Shown here: positions 33,270 through 42,019 of the stretch, piece after piece
Layout of the letters: every line of letters begins with the position of its first letter
Numbering within the stretch: position 1 is the stretch's first letter
Assembly: GCA_015295945.1 (NCBI GenBank)
Contig: DVED01000164.1
Coordinates: 1-42,302 of the forward strand
Source: Oscillatoriales cyanobacterium M59_W2019_021
Lineage (GTDB): Bacteria; Cyanobacteriota; Cyanobacteriia; Cyanobacteriales; Geitlerinemataceae
Direction of reading: 5' to 3'
Length of the DNA stretch: 42,302 nt
Notes under the pieces: generated by a model
The model's input: the letters and a program-made list of their open reading frames with translations, nothing else
What the model was told of the DNA's origin: nothing
Databases searched by the model: none
Program-made: the position numbers and the translations under genes

Positions 33270-34007
33270 ATGCTAGAAACCCTGCAAACGCAACTTTACC
33301 ATTTAGAACGATTTGCCACTCACTTGGTAGACGCACAACTGAATCACTTAACCTGGGTGAGTGTGGCAACGATTTTTGGAGCGGGTTTGCTCACCAGTTT
33401 GACCCCGTGCATGCTGTCGATGTTGCCCATCACCATCGGTTACATCGGCGGTTACGAAGCCAAAAGCCGCCTCCACGCCGCCGCACAGTCGGTGTGGTTT
33501 TCTTTGGGATTGGCAACCACTCTGGCTATTTTGGGCATTCTCGCCGCGTTTTTGGGTAAGGTATACGGTCAAATCGGCATCGGACTGCCGATCGCCGTCA
33601 GTGCGATCGCGATTATTATGGGGCTAAATTTGCTCGAAGCCCTCCCGCTACAACTACCCTCCTTTGACGCCATGGGATGGATTCCCCAAAATCTTCCCAA
33701 CGGCGTGCGATCGTATCTGTTGGGACTTACCTTCGGTTTAGTAGCTTCCCCGTGCAGCACTCCCGTCCTCGCCGCACTCCTAGCTTGGGTTTCTACCACC
33801 GGAAATCCCGTACTGGGAAGCCTACTCTTACTGGCATATACCACGGGTTACGTCGCTCCCCTGATTTTAGCCGGCACGTTTACCGCTACGATTAAGAAAT
33901 TCCTAGAACTGCGCCAATGGTCGAGTTGGATTACCCCGGCAAGCGGAGCGCTCCTCGTCGGATTCGGCGTTTTCTCCCTCCTCGTTCGCTTCGTTCCCGC
34001 CGCCTGA
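33270..34007 (+). CDS. ccdA: Cytochrome c biogenesis membrane protein CcdA
   Basis: CcdA carries reducing equivalents from stromal/cytoplasmic thioredoxin across the membrane to the apocytochrome c maturation system. The 245-residue protein has about six hydrophobic helices. Key signatures are the first conserved Cys in LLTSLTPCMLSMLPITIGYI and the second in FGLVASPCSTPVLAALLAWV (a TPC...SPC pair typical of DsbD/CcdA), plus GYIGGYEAK. It is the first gene of a likely ccdA-ccs1 pair, separated by 160 bases of repetitive DNA. The length matches cyanobacterial CcdA. Confidence 0.95.
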   Translation: MLETLQTQLYHLERFATHLVDAQLNHLTWVSVATIFGAGLLTSLTPCMLSMLPITIGYIGGYEAKSRLHAAAQSVWFSLGLATTLAILGILAAFLGKVYGQIGIGLPIAVSAIAIIMGLNLLEALPLQLPSFDAMGWIPQNLPNGVRSYLLGLTFGLVASPCSTPVLAALLAWVSTTGNPVLGSLLLLAYTTGYVAPLILAGTFTATIKKFLELRQWSSWITPASGALLVGFGVFSLLVRFVPAA

Positions 34008-34011
34008 ATTC

Positions 34012-34165
34012 TTAAGGCAGAGGGCAGAGGGCAGAAGGAACTTTCTTGAGCAGGGGAGGCAGGGGAGGCAGGGGGAGAAGATGTTTGCCAATGACCAATG
34101 ACCAATGACCAACCCCAAACCCCAAATACCCAATAACCAACACCCAACCCCAAACTCCAAATGAC
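34012..34165. repeat. Short tandem repeats between ccdA and ccs1
   Basis: Purine-rich units (GGCAGAG x3, then AGGGGAGGC x2-3) and AATGACC / CCCAAAC-type heptamers follow one another over 150 bases. The latter include ATGACCAATGACCAATGACC. The block lies just upstream of the ccs1 start (34168) and is non-coding. Confidence 0.8.
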
Positions 34166-34167
34166 AA

Positions 34168-35541
34168 ATGACAGTAGATAATTCTCTTAATTCAGCGAAT
34201 CTTTTTTCAATTTCGTATCGATTTTTGCGGCGAGACGTGTTGCCGTTGTTAGCGGATTTGCGGCTGGCGATCGTGCTGTTGCTGGCGATCGCAGTCTTTA
34301 GCATGACGGGAACGGTCATCGAACAGGGACAATCTCTCGAATTTTACCAATCCAACTATCCCGAAGATCCGGCTTTATTTGGCTTCCTCTCTTGGAAAGT
34401 TCTCTTATGGATTGGGTTAGACCATGTATATCGAACGTGGTGGTTTCTAGGGTTGCTGATTCTCTTCGGTTCCAGTTTAACGGCTTGTACCTTCACCCGA
34501 CAGTTTCCAGCATTGAAAGCCGCTCGCAATTGGAAGTTTTATACCCAACCGCGCCAATTTGAAAAACTCGCTCTTTCCTCAGAATTAGAAACTGGAAACT
34601 TAGAAACGTTATCTCAAATTTTACAGCAGAAAAGCTACCGCGTTTTTGTCGAAGATAACGCGCTGTACGCCCGCAAAGGCATTGTCGGACGCATCGGACC
34701 GATCGTCGTTCATGCCAGTATGCTGCTCATTTTAGCTGGAGCGATTTGGGGTTCGATGACGGGGATCGTCGCCCAACATATGATTCCTAGCGGCGCTACT
34801 ATTCAAATTAATAATATCGTCGAAGCAGGAGCTTGGTCGTCGCGGAATATTTTCAACGATTGGTCGTTGAAAGTGAATCGCTTTTGGATTGATTACACAC
34901 CGGAAGGGGCGATCGATCAATTTTATTCGGACTTATCGATTTTAGATAAACAAGGGGAAGAGATCGATCGTCAAACCATTTACGTTAACAAACCTCTACG
35001 CTACAAAGGTACGGTTTTATACCAAACTGATTGGAGTATTGCCGGAGTCCGAGTTAAAGTTAACAACAGCCCGATTTTTCAACTGCCGATGGTTCCGTTA
35101 GATACCCAAGGCAAAGGTCGTCTGTGGGGAACTTGGGTTCCCACCAAACCGGATATGAGCGAGGGAATTTCCCTAATCGCCCAGGATTTACAAGGGACGC
35201 TTTTGGTTTACGATAAAGAAGGCGCTCTCAGCGATAGCGTGCGATCGGGCGGCGAAACTGAAGTGAACGGCGTTACTCTCAAAGTATTAGATATTATCGG
35301 CTCGACGGGATTGCAAATTAAAGTCGATCCGGGAATTCCCATGGTATATGCAGGATTCGGATTGCTGATGATTAGCGCCTTGATGAGTTACGTTTCCCAC
35401 TCTCAAATTTGGGCGCTGCAAAAGGACGGAAAGTTCTACATCGGCGGCAGAACTAATCGAGCGCAAGTTGCCTTTGAACGAGAGGCGATCGAAATTTTGG
35501 ATCGTTTAGAATCCAACAATTCTTTACCAACAAAGGTGTGA
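34168..35541 (+). CDS. ccsB: Cytochrome c biogenesis protein Ccs1/CcsB (ResB family)
   Basis: This is System II apocytochrome c maturation. With CcsA it delivers heme and keeps the apocytochrome reduced at the lumenal/periplasmic side. The 457-residue protein has three N-terminal transmembrane helices ([60 protein letters not shown]). A large soluble domain (about residues 190-400) follows, then a final helix ([24 protein letters not shown]). The motif [16 protein letters not shown] and the His/Ser of [19 protein letters not shown] are typical of ResB. It lies after ccdA. Its C-terminus overlaps, antisense, an incomplete ParA gene; the end [19 protein letters not shown] does not look damaged. 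Confidence 0.95.
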   Translation: MTVDNSLNSANLFSISYRFLRRDVLPLLADLRLAIVLLLAIAVFSMTGTVIEQGQSLEFYQSNYPEDPALFGFLSWKVLLWIGLDHVYRTWWFLGLLILFGSSLTACTFTRQFPALKAARNWKFYTQPRQFEKLALSSELETGNLETLSQILQQKSYRVFVEDNALYARKGIVGRIGPIVVHASMLLILAGAIWGSMTGIVAQHMIPSGATIQINNIVEAGAWSSRNIFNDWSLKVNRFWIDYTPEGAIDQFYSDLSILDKQGEEIDRQTIYVNKPLRYKGTVLYQTDWSIAGVRVKVNNSPIFQLPMVPLDTQGKGRLWGTWVPTKPDMSEGISLIAQDLQGTLLVYDKEGALSDSVRSGGETEVNGVTLKVLDIIGSTGLQIKVDPGIPMVYAGFGLLMISALMSYVSHSQIWALQKDGKFYIGGRTNRAQVAFEREAIEILDRLESNNSLPTKV

Positions 35542-35716
35542 AAGCTAAATCTTCTGTTTCTTCCCCTAAAGCCATACCCGTCAAATTACATTGTGGATCG
35601 GTATCCACAAGAATTACCCGTTTTCCTTTTGAAGCCAGCATCCAACCTAAGTTAAAAGTTGTAGTGGTTTTGCTAACTCCACCTTTGTGATTGAACAAGG
35701 CAATTTTTTGAGCCAT
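35453..35716 (-). pseudogene. Truncated ParA-family ATPase fragment
   Basis: The first 55-60 residues match the cyanobacterial ParA/Soj-type ATPase: [20 protein letters not shown] with the deviant Walker A KGGVSKTT, then [20 protein letters not shown] and the start of [10 protein letters not shown]. After that the reading frame continues only because it runs antisense through the end of ccsB (below about 35545) and gives a meaningless tail. The real gene is about 250-350 codons. The rest of the domain is missing. It is a truncated remnant of a partition-type or chromosome-segregation ATPase and is probably not functional. Confidence 0.8.
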
Positions 35717-35764
35717 TGAACTGACCGCCTTTTAAGTTTGTAAAATGCTGTACTTACAGTCGCA

Positions 35765-36454
35765 CTACTGCGTCAACCCGTGTTCGAGTGCGTAGCGAAC
35801 CAACTCCGTGCGGCTGTTCGTCCCGGTTTTGCTAAACAAGCGGCTAACGTATTTCTCTACGTTGCGGACGCTGGTTTCCAAGCGGCGAGCGATTTCTTTG
35901 TTCATCAACCCTTCGGCAACCAATTCCAGAACGCTTTGTTCTCGGGGGGTAAAATCGATTCTAATGGGAGGCGGCGTGGGAACGATCGCGTTGCGGTTGG
36001 TCAGCATATCCTTTATTTCTTGGATTTGCCGCGCCAAACTGGCGAGATCGATATCTTCGGGTTCTTCGGCTTCTTGTGCTGCCGTACGGCGTTCCAGCAG
36101 GTTTTCGACAATGGCAACCAGTTCGTCGGGATCGAAGGGTTTGGAGAGGTAGGCATCGCATCGCGCCTGATAGCCTTGGATGCGATCGGAGGTCATACCT
36201 CTGGCGGTTAAAAAGACTACGGGAAGCGGCTTAAATTGGGGATCTTCGCGCAACCGTTTCAACAATTGATAGCCATCGACTCCCGGCATCATCACGTCGG
36301 TAATCACCAAGTCGGGATGGTTTTGCTGCACCATTTGCCATCCTTCTTCGCCGTTGGTGGCGACATCGACGGAAAAACCGAAGTTTTCCAGATAGGCTTT
36401 CACCGCCTCGCGCAAGGCGGGTTCGTCATCCACGAGCAATAATCGTTCTGCCAT
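35765..36454 (-). CDS. NarL-type response regulator (Ycf29-like)
   Basis: The protein has 229 residues. The N-terminal receiver domain (about 1-120) has acidic residues in LLLVDDEPALREAV, the phosphoacceptor D53 in DLVITDVMMPGVDGYQLL, VVFLTARG and the Lys in AYLSKPFDPDEL. A linker follows, and a C-terminal LuxR-type HTH (FTPREQSVLELVAEGLMNKE, IARRLETSVRNVEKYVSRLF) ends at 229. This architecture and sequence are typical of the NarL-class regulators of cyanobacteria and plastids (Ycf29). Its kinase is unknown. It lies beside the decayed ParA gene, which it does not explain. The gene ends 49 bases from the ParA start. Confidence 0.9.
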   Translation of the reverse strand: MAERLLLVDDEPALREAVKAYLENFGFSVDVATNGEEGWQMVQQNHPDLVITDVMMPGVDGYQLLKRLREDPQFKPLPVVFLTARGMTSDRIQGYQARCDAYLSKPFDPDELVAIVENLLERRTAAQEAEEPEDIDLASLARQIQEIKDMLTNRNAIVPTPPPIRIDFTPREQSVLELVAEGLMNKEIARRLETSVRNVEKYVSRLFSKTGTNSRTELVRYALEHGLTQ

Positions 36455-36673
36455 CAGTAACCCCTTTTTTTAGTAGCAAGCAACCAGCGACCCTGGCAAG
36501 TGTCGAGTGTCGAGGTCATGTCTTCAAAAGCTGCAAGCTAGACAGAGTAAGGTTTGGGCTGTTTCGTTACGCAACATAAAAGGCGGAGCCTGGGCGTAGC
36601 GCACGATCTGACTGCTTACTGCTATACAATATCGTTTTAATGGTAACAATTCCAACACTAGAGTAGGACATTT

Positions 36674-37303
36674 ATGCTCGACGATCGCCCTGCTGCCGAT
36701 GAGTGGATCGAAATTGGCACGATTGTCAGTCCTCAAGGGTTGCACGGACTGGTGCGCGTCCATCCCACGTCTGATTTTCCGGAACGGTTTTTGGAACCGG
36801 GAACCCGATGGCTGCGGCGTGGGGGAAAAGGGGAACCGGAAACGATCGAATTGTTAGGGGGACGGGAGGTTCCCGGCAAAAAATTGTACGTGGTGGAACT
36901 CGAAGGCGTCGAAACTCGCGATCGCGCGGAGGAATTGCGCGGGTCGGTGCTGATGGTTCCCGATAGCGATCGCCCCGAATTAGATGAAGATGAGTATCAC
37001 GTTCGCGATATCATCGGTTTGGCGGTGTTCGACCTGCAAACGGGCGATCGATTGGGAACGGTAGTCGATGTCCTCACGGCAGGTCACGATTTGTTGCAAG
37101 TCAAGCTCGATCCGGCGGTTGCCACCTCTTCTCCGGCAGAGTCGCCACCGGAACCCCCTCCAAAGCGCCCCAAAAAGAAACCCAAATCCCCGACTTCAGA
37201 TTTAGTCCTCATCCCCTTCGTGCGAGCGATCGTCCCGGAAATCGACCTAGAAGCGGGACGGTTGGAGGTCGCTCTACCGCCCGGTTTGCTGGATTTGCGC
37301 TAG
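36674..37303 (+). CDS. rimM: Ribosome maturation factor RimM
   Basis: RimM assists 30S maturation. The 209-residue protein has the N-terminal beta-barrel (EWIEIGTIVSPQGLHGLVRV, ELRGSVLMVPDSDR) and the PRC-barrel C-terminal half (YHVRDIIGLAVFDLQTGDRL, GTVVDVLTAGHDLLQVKL). They are separated from the final strand (LVLIPFVRAIVPEIDLEAGR) by a Pro/Lys-rich insert of about 29 residues (about 148-176) rich in PESPPEPPPKRPKKKPK. Such inserts occur in cyanobacterial RimM. No trmD or rpsP is beside it. A TATACAAT box near 36623 is a candidate promoter. Confidence 0.95.
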   Translation: MLDDRPAADEWIEIGTIVSPQGLHGLVRVHPTSDFPERFLEPGTRWLRRGGKGEPETIELLGGREVPGKKLYVVELEGVETRDRAEELRGSVLMVPDSDRPELDEDEYHVRDIIGLAVFDLQTGDRLGTVVDVLTAGHDLLQVKLDPAVATSSPAESPPEPPPKRPKKKPKSPTSDLVLIPFVRAIVPEIDLEAGRLEVALPPGLLDLR

Positions 37304-37423
37304 ATCTCTACTACCATCGCGTTGAGACTTTCGGATTTAGGGCAACCGCAGGCAAGGCTATTTTATTTTCCAAAACATGAGAGTTTTGTATTGTGCCTCT
37401 GTGCCAACCCTGCCCCACCGACG

Positions 37424-37903
37424 CTAAAAATCTCGAACTTGCATCCGCACGGCATCAGACAGAACGGGGATCTCGGCATACTGCCCTCGAATGGATTGAA
37501 ACACGGAATAACCGATGGCGGCAACTAAGCCGAAAAATACCGTATTATAGAGGGTTTCTACTAATAATCCGCCAGATAAACCCCCTCGGAGAAGATCCAA
37601 AATTAAACCGCATAGCAGCAAGACGATATCGAGTAGCAACGCCTGCATGGTGTTAAAGCGGATGAAATGGGCAACATTGGGGTTGCGAACGATCGCGAAT
37701 AAGAAGACGAAAAATAAAATCAGGTTGGTGAAGGGTTGTAGGGGTAAACTGCGGTAGATAACAAAGAGAACCGCAAAGACGGATTCGAGATGCAGTTGGC
37801 GAAATACGAACGCACCAAAACTCAGGCCGTCGAATAGGGGAAGGAAGTAAACGAGACAGGAAAACAGGCGATCGGTTATCGGCTGATTGTCGGATTGATT
37901 CAT
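37424..37903 (-). CDS. Tic20-family membrane protein, copy 1
   Basis: The 159-residue protein (start ATG 37903) has four hydrophobic helices (LFSCLVYFLPLFDGLSFGAF, VLFVIYRSLPLQPFTNLILF, IRFNTMQALLLDIVLLLCGL, LYNTVFFGLVAAIGYSVFQ). The Tic20-like motifs IRFNTMQALLLDIVLL and CIRG-like QSIRGQYAEIPVLSDAV are conserved. Plastid Tic20 is part of the inner-envelope import channel; the cyanobacterial role is not established. A second Tic20 paralogue follows 128 bases upstream on the same strand, and rimM is convergent. Confidence 0.85.
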   Translation of the reverse strand: MNQSDNQPITDRLFSCLVYFLPLFDGLSFGAFVFRQLHLESVFAVLFVIYRSLPLQPFTNLILFFVFLFAIVRNPNVAHFIRFNTMQALLLDIVLLLCGLILDLLRGGLSGGLLVETLYNTVFFGLVAAIGYSVFQSIRGQYAEIPVLSDAVRMQVRDF

Positions 37904-38031
37904 CAAACTTAACTCCTAGAGAGCCATCGATCGAAATTTGACAATCTTCATTTTACCGTAAATCTTCTGCGACGGACCTCAAAAACGAGCGATCCCAACT
38001 CGAACTCTTCCTCTCTCAGTTTTCTGTTTCC

Positions 38032-38535
38032 TTAGCGAACTTGCGCGTAGACCGCATCCGAAACGATGGGAATTTCGGCATACCGACCGCGAATACACTG
38101 CACGATCGAGTAAGTTGAAGCCGCTACTACAGCCAGAAAAATGAGGTTAAAGATCGCTTCGCCCAATACTGGAATTGATGACAATTCAAATCCAACAGTG
38201 CCCAGCAGTTGCAAGCACAGAGTCATCAGAGATAGGGCGATCGAAATTAAAATCGACTGCATGGTATTGTAACGAATGAAATGACGAATTCGCTCGTTGC
38301 GAACCACTAATAAGAATAAGGCAAAGAAAATCACCAATCCAATGAAGGGAAAGATACTTCCTAAAAAAGTATAAACTGCCAGAAAAGGTGCGAGGAGCGT
38401 CAAGTAGATGGCTCCGAGTTGGGGAAGTTGGTTAAATAGAGCAATGCTAAAAGGGATCGCTTCGATTAACGGTAAAATATATGGGAGGCAAGCAAACACT
38501 CTATCTCGAGGACTACTGGATCCGCGCCAGACCAT
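38032..38535 (-). CDS. Tic20-family membrane protein, copy 2
   Basis: This 167-residue paralogue of the neighbouring Tic20 protein has the same order: VFACLPYILPLIEAIPFSIA, LGSIFPFIGLVIFFALFLLV, then IRHFIRYNTMQSILISIALS and STYSIVQCIRGRYAEIPIVS. The two proteins share the RYNTMQ/RFNTMQ and IRGRYAEIP/IRGQYAEIP blocks but otherwise differ, so they arose by an old duplication. The ATG at 38535 lies after a short AT-rich leader, and the 128-base gap to copy 1 has no terminator, so they may be co-transcribed. Confidence 0.85.
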   Translation of the reverse strand: MVWRGSSSPRDRVFACLPYILPLIEAIPFSIALFNQLPQLGAIYLTLLAPFLAVYTFLGSIFPFIGLVIFFALFLLVVRNERIRHFIRYNTMQSILISIALSLMTLCLQLLGTVGFELSSIPVLGEAIFNLIFLAVVAASTYSIVQCIRGRYAEIPIVSDAVYAQVR

Positions 38536-38683
38536 ACTAATTTTCTCCTAGGTTGCAATAGTTTTAGGATAGCGCATGATGGTACAATAATTCGATCAAA
38601 AATACAAATTTTTCAAAAATTGATAATGGACAATCACCTCTCCCTAAGACGCAATTTCCAAGTTTTGTTTTAGAGATTGAATT

Positions 38684-38794
38684 CTATCGATTGGGAACTC
38701 GCGCAGCTAAACCAGAAAGCGAAATTGCCAACAGAATCGTCCCCCCAGCAACTGCCAACGCCCTAGGATGATTTTGAAATGTCTTTATGAGCAT
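38684..38794 (-). other. Short hydrophobic frame downstream of the S2P-like gene
   Basis: Directly after the TAG (38816-38818) of the S2P-like gene, the same frame continues without another stop as GLFAGSR then a 36-codon ATG frame (38794-38684) MLIKTFQNHPRALAVAGGTI followed by a hydrophobic LLAISLSGLAARVPNR end. It could be the lost C-terminal end of the S2P-like protein or a small membrane protein of its own. No ribosome binding site is clear. Confidence 0.3.
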
Positions 38795-38815
38795 CCTCGA
38801 ACCCGCAAACAAACC

Positions 38816-39373
38816 CTAGCCAAATCGAGGATTCATAAATACGAGCATTAAAATTAACAGACCGTAAGGACTCCCTTGAAACGATTTCAAGGGAGTAAAT
38901 AGCTCGCTAAAAACGTGAAACCCATCCAAAGGAGGAATGGGCAATAAATTAAATAAAAATAAATTAAAATTAACGATCGCTGCTAGAGTAAAAAACTCGA
39001 AGCTAGTGACTTCATTCCAGTTCAAGTAGACAGATAGCTGAATCCATAAAAGACATAAAATACCCAAAGTGAAGTTAAGCAGAGGACCGGCAGCCGAGAC
39101 GATAATGTTTCCCCATTTGGGCGATCGAAACTTGGTAGGATTGACGGACATAGCCCCCCAGGTAATCCCGGCAACGCAGAGAAAAATTAACGAAGGAACG
39201 CCCATATGAACGACCGGATTTAGGGTCATATGACCCGTTTTTTGGGGCGTATCGTCCCCTTGACTGAGTGCGGCAATTCCGTGTGCCAACTCGTGCAAGC
39301 TAATGGAAACAATCAGAATAACGATAACGCGCAGAAAAAAGACCGGGTTAGTCACTAAGTGGGTTAGAAACAT
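38816..39373 (-). CDS. Site-2 protease family (M50) membrane metalloprotease, possibly interrupted
   Basis: The 185-residue polytopic protein has the intramembrane zinc motif HELAHG at residues 27-32 in SISLHELAHGIAALSQGDDT. It also has GHMTLNPVVHMGVPSLIFLC, the AAGPLLNFTLGILCLLWIQL segment, and the second conserved block FNLLPIPPLDGFHVFSEL (N/P-x-x-DG ligand Asp). These match the short site-2 protease/rhomboid-like M50 family of cyanobacteria. The frame stops by TAG just after FMNPRFG, but coding-like hydrophobic sequence continues in frame for about 43 more codons. The normal protein is therefore probably longer, and this may be a nonsense mutation or a natural short form. Confidence 0.8.
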   Translation of the reverse strand: MFLTHLVTNPVFFLRVIVILIVSISLHELAHGIAALSQGDDTPQKTGHMTLNPVVHMGVPSLIFLCVAGITWGAMSVNPTKFRSPKWGNIIVSAAGPLLNFTLGILCLLWIQLSVYLNWNEVTSFEFFTLAAIVNFNLFLFNLLPIPPLDGFHVFSELFTPLKSFQGSPYGLLILMLVFMNPRFG

Positions 39374-39604
39374 TGGGCGGCGATCTCTAGCAGTTGGGTT
39401 GGCAACTTATCCACTCAACTTATCACAATAGAACTCAGGAGTTTGAATCCAAAATTAGAATAGAATTCCGTGGAACTGACGGATGAAGAAACGGCATGTT
39501 TGTACTCCATTCAATACCCAGACTTCGCGATATTCAATTCGAGACGAGTTTGAATGACCCACTCATTGATTCTGAATCCTGAATTCTGACTTCTGAATTC
39601 TTCT

Positions 39605-39808
39605 TCAATCAACATGAACTACGCGAAATCCCATTTCGCACTCAAACTGTTCCGGTTGATTTTCCGTTAATTTAGGCATAGCATGACCGCAGGTTAAGTG
39701 ACCGTGCCGCCAGCGAGGTTGTCCGGCGCGATCAGCTAATAGGCAATTCTGACAAACTTGACACGTCGGCAGAACGCGATCGTCCATTAAAATCACTAAC
39801 ATTTCCAT
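39605..39808 (-). CDS. Small Cys-rich conserved protein
   Basis: The 67-residue frame has PTCQVCQNCLLADRAGQP with a CxxCxxC arrangement and LTCGHAMPKL further on, with His between, which resembles a small zinc-ribbon or metal-binding module. The start (MEMLVILMDDR) could be one of three Met codons. It lies with about 145 bases on either side and is translated opposite the short plus-strand frames around. Composition and Cys spacing support a real gene, but I cannot name the family. Confidence 0.6.
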   Translation of the reverse strand: MEMLVILMDDRVLPTCQVCQNCLLADRAGQPRWRHGHLTCGHAMPKLTENQPEQFECEMGFRVVHVD

Positions 39809-39953
39809 AACCTCCCAGTTTGCCCAGGGTTCTCGGTTCTATTCTACCCATACTTTTCCAAATTGGAGGTCATTTTGAGTCAAAGCTTAACGCAACTGGG
39901 ATCGCGGGGATTGCCATGGAACTCTTCTACCGGTAAACTGGCAAACAGAACTT

Positions 39954-40583
39954 CTAAACTAACTCGACAAACGCACCCATGTTTTGCCAGATCGATCGCA
40001 ACAGCGGATCGGACGATCGACGTTGGTATATTTTCGTATAAAGTTCGGTAATTAATTGTTTAAATCGTTCTCCAGTGATGCGATTGCCGGGATACTCGGG
40101 CGCTAACATTAAAATCATCTCCATCGGTTCGCCCCTGTTCGACAGAGGTAAAATATAACGCACATTTTTGAGTTGTTTGGCACCCAATCTACGGTAAAAA
40201 TTGACGCGGCGCTGTCGCAGATCTCGATCGACCCCAATCTGGGGATCTTCGACTTCTAATAACAAATACTGCGCTCGCGGTTGCAGCAGTGACAGAGCAT
40301 AGCTAAAAAACTGTGCGCCGATACCTTGGCTGCGAAATTCAGCATGGGTTGCCAGATACCCCAACAATACAAATTCTTCCAAAATAGGTTCGCATAAAAT
40401 TGCCATAAAAATAACGCGATCGTCACGATTTCCTACGAATAATTGATACGTGCCGTCAGTCACTTTTTTCTCGAATGTCGCGATCGACACTCGTTCGTTC
40501 GCCGGAAACGCTTCCTCGTAAATGGCGATCGCCGCTCGAAAATCCGGGCGATCGATATCGGTCACTCGATCGAATTGCATCAT
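39954..40583 (-). CDS. GNAT-family N-acetyltransferase
   Basis: The 209-residue protein has a GNAT fold with an N-terminal strand-helix (AIAIYEEAFPANERV), the strand and acetyl-CoA loop LLGYLATHAEFRSQGIGAQF (R-S-Q-G-I-G), and a C-terminal motif B (RRVNFYRRLGAKQLKNVRYI). The substrate is unknown. Two adjacent ATG codons (40583 and 40580) are at the start. It is divergent from glyA, whose ATG lies 100 bases away, so their promoters are in the same short region. Confidence 0.85.
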   Translation of the reverse strand: MMQFDRVTDIDRPDFRAAIAIYEEAFPANERVSIATFEKKVTDGTYQLFVGNRDDRVIFMAILCEPILEEFVLLGYLATHAEFRSQGIGAQFFSYALSLLQPRAQYLLLEVEDPQIGVDRDLRQRRVNFYRRLGAKQLKNVRYILPLSNRGEPMEMILMLAPEYPGNRITGERFKQLITELYTKIYQRRSSDPLLRSIWQNMGAFVELV

Positions 40584-40683
40584 TTAAAAAAAAGGCTCCA
40601 AGGCAGAAGGTTAAAAAAATCGTCGAACCGACAGAGAAAGCGATACCATAGTCATTCTATGCAGTCATCTCTCTTGGACTTCC

Positions 40684-41967
40684 ATGACTCAGACAAACTT
40701 AGACTTTTTAGCCGCCACCGATCCCGAAGTTGCCGCAAGCATCGATCGAGAACTCCAACGCCAGTGCGATCGCTTAGAATTGATTGCCAGCGAAAACTTT
40801 ACCTCCCCTGCCGTTTTAGCCGCCCAAGGATCGGTACTCACCAACAAATACGCCGAAGGCTTGCCCCGCAAACGCTACTACGGAGGCTGCGAATTTATCG
40901 ACGAAATCGAACAACTGGCGATCGATCGCGCTAAGCAACTCTTCAATGCCGCCCACGCCAACGTCCAACCCCACTCCGGCGCCCAAGCTAATTTTGCCGT
41001 TTTCCTAGCACTCCTGCAACCGGGGGACACGATTATGGGCATGGACTTGTCCCACGGCGGACACCTCACCCACGGTTCCCCCGTCAACGTCTCCGGCAAA
41101 TGGTTTAACGTCCAACACTACGGCGTCAGTCCCGAAACCGAACAACTCGACTACGATCTCATCCGCGACTTAGCCCTCAAACACCGTCCCAAACTCATTA
41201 TTTGCGGATACTCGGCTTACTCCCGCATTATCGACTTCGCCAAATTCCGCCAAATCGCCGACGAAGTAGACGCCTACCTCCTCGCCGATATCGCCCACAT
41301 CGCCGGATTGGTTGCTACCGGACACCACCCCAGTCCGATTTCCCACTGCGATGTCGTCACCACCACCACCCACAAAACCTTGCGTGGACCCCGTGGCGGC
41401 TTGATTCTCACCCGCGATGCCGAATTGGGCAAAAAGTTAGATAAAGCGGTATTCCCCGGAACCCAAGGCGGTCCGTTGGAACACGTCATCGCTGCCAAAG
41501 CGGTTGCGTTTGGCGAAGCGTTGCAACCCACGTTTAAAACCTACTCCGGACAGGTGATTGCCAATGCCAAAGCCATGGCACAACAGTTACAAAACCGGGG
41601 GTTCAAAATCGTGTCTGGCGGCACGGATAATCATGTCATGTTGGTGGATTTACGATCAATCTCGATGACCGGTAAAGTTGCCGATCGATTGGTGGAAGAT
41701 GTCAACATTACGGCGAATAAAAATACCGTTCCCTTCGATCCCGAATCCCCCTTCGTCACCAGCGGTTTGCGCTTGGGTTCCCCGGCAATGACCACTCGAG
41801 GATTGGGCGAATCGGAATTTGTGGAGATTGCTAACATTATCGCCGATCGCCTCCTCGATCCCGAAAATGAAGAGACTGCTGCCTCCTGCCGCCAGCGGGT
41901 CGCCGCCTTGTGCGATCGCTTCCCCCTGTACCCCCACCTGAGAATTCCGGTTCCGGCACTTGCCTAG
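40684..41967 (+). CDS. glyA: Serine hydroxymethyltransferase
   Basis: GlyA interconverts serine and glycine with tetrahydrofolate and is a key source of one-carbon units. The 427-residue protein shows [20 protein letters not shown], the [11 protein letters not shown] motif, [15 protein letters not shown], and the PLP-lysine at K231 in [16 protein letters not shown]. It also has the C-terminal [13 protein letters not shown] block and [11 protein letters not shown]. All family motifs are in place and the length is normal. It is followed by a good terminator at 41985 and is divergent from a GNAT gene. Confidence 0.97.
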   Translation: MTQTNLDFLAATDPEVAASIDRELQRQCDRLELIASENFTSPAVLAAQGSVLTNKYAEGLPRKRYYGGCEFIDEIEQLAIDRAKQLFNAAHANVQPHSGAQANFAVFLALLQPGDTIMGMDLSHGGHLTHGSPVNVSGKWFNVQHYGVSPETEQLDYDLIRDLALKHRPKLIICGYSAYSRIIDFAKFRQIADEVDAYLLADIAHIAGLVATGHHPSPISHCDVVTTTTHKTLRGPRGGLILTRDAELGKKLDKAVFPGTQGGPLEHVIAAKAVAFGEALQPTFKTYSGQVIANAKAMAQQLQNRGFKIVSGGTDNHVMLVDLRSISMTGKVADRLVEDVNITANKNTVPFDPESPFVTSGLRLGSPAMTTRGLGESEFVEIANIIADRLLDPENEETAASCRQRVAALCDRFPLYPHLRIPVPALA

Positions 41968-41984
41968 GGCAATATACGTTCGTC

Positions 41985-42019
41985 GGAGGGTAGGCTCTAC
42001 AGTTTACCCTCCTTTTTTT
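41985..42019 (+). terminator. Rho-independent terminator of glyA
   Basis: The arms GGAGGGTA (41985-41992) and TACCCTCC (42005-42012) form a perfect 8-bp stem with a 12-base loop, directly followed by seven T (42013-42019). It ends the glyA transcript about 20 bases after the stop codon. Confidence 0.9.

Noticed and set aside
33186-34165. CRISPR array from the repeat blocks at 33186-33235 and 34012-34165
   Set aside because: The units are heptamer-type tandem repeats with no unique spacers of constant length.
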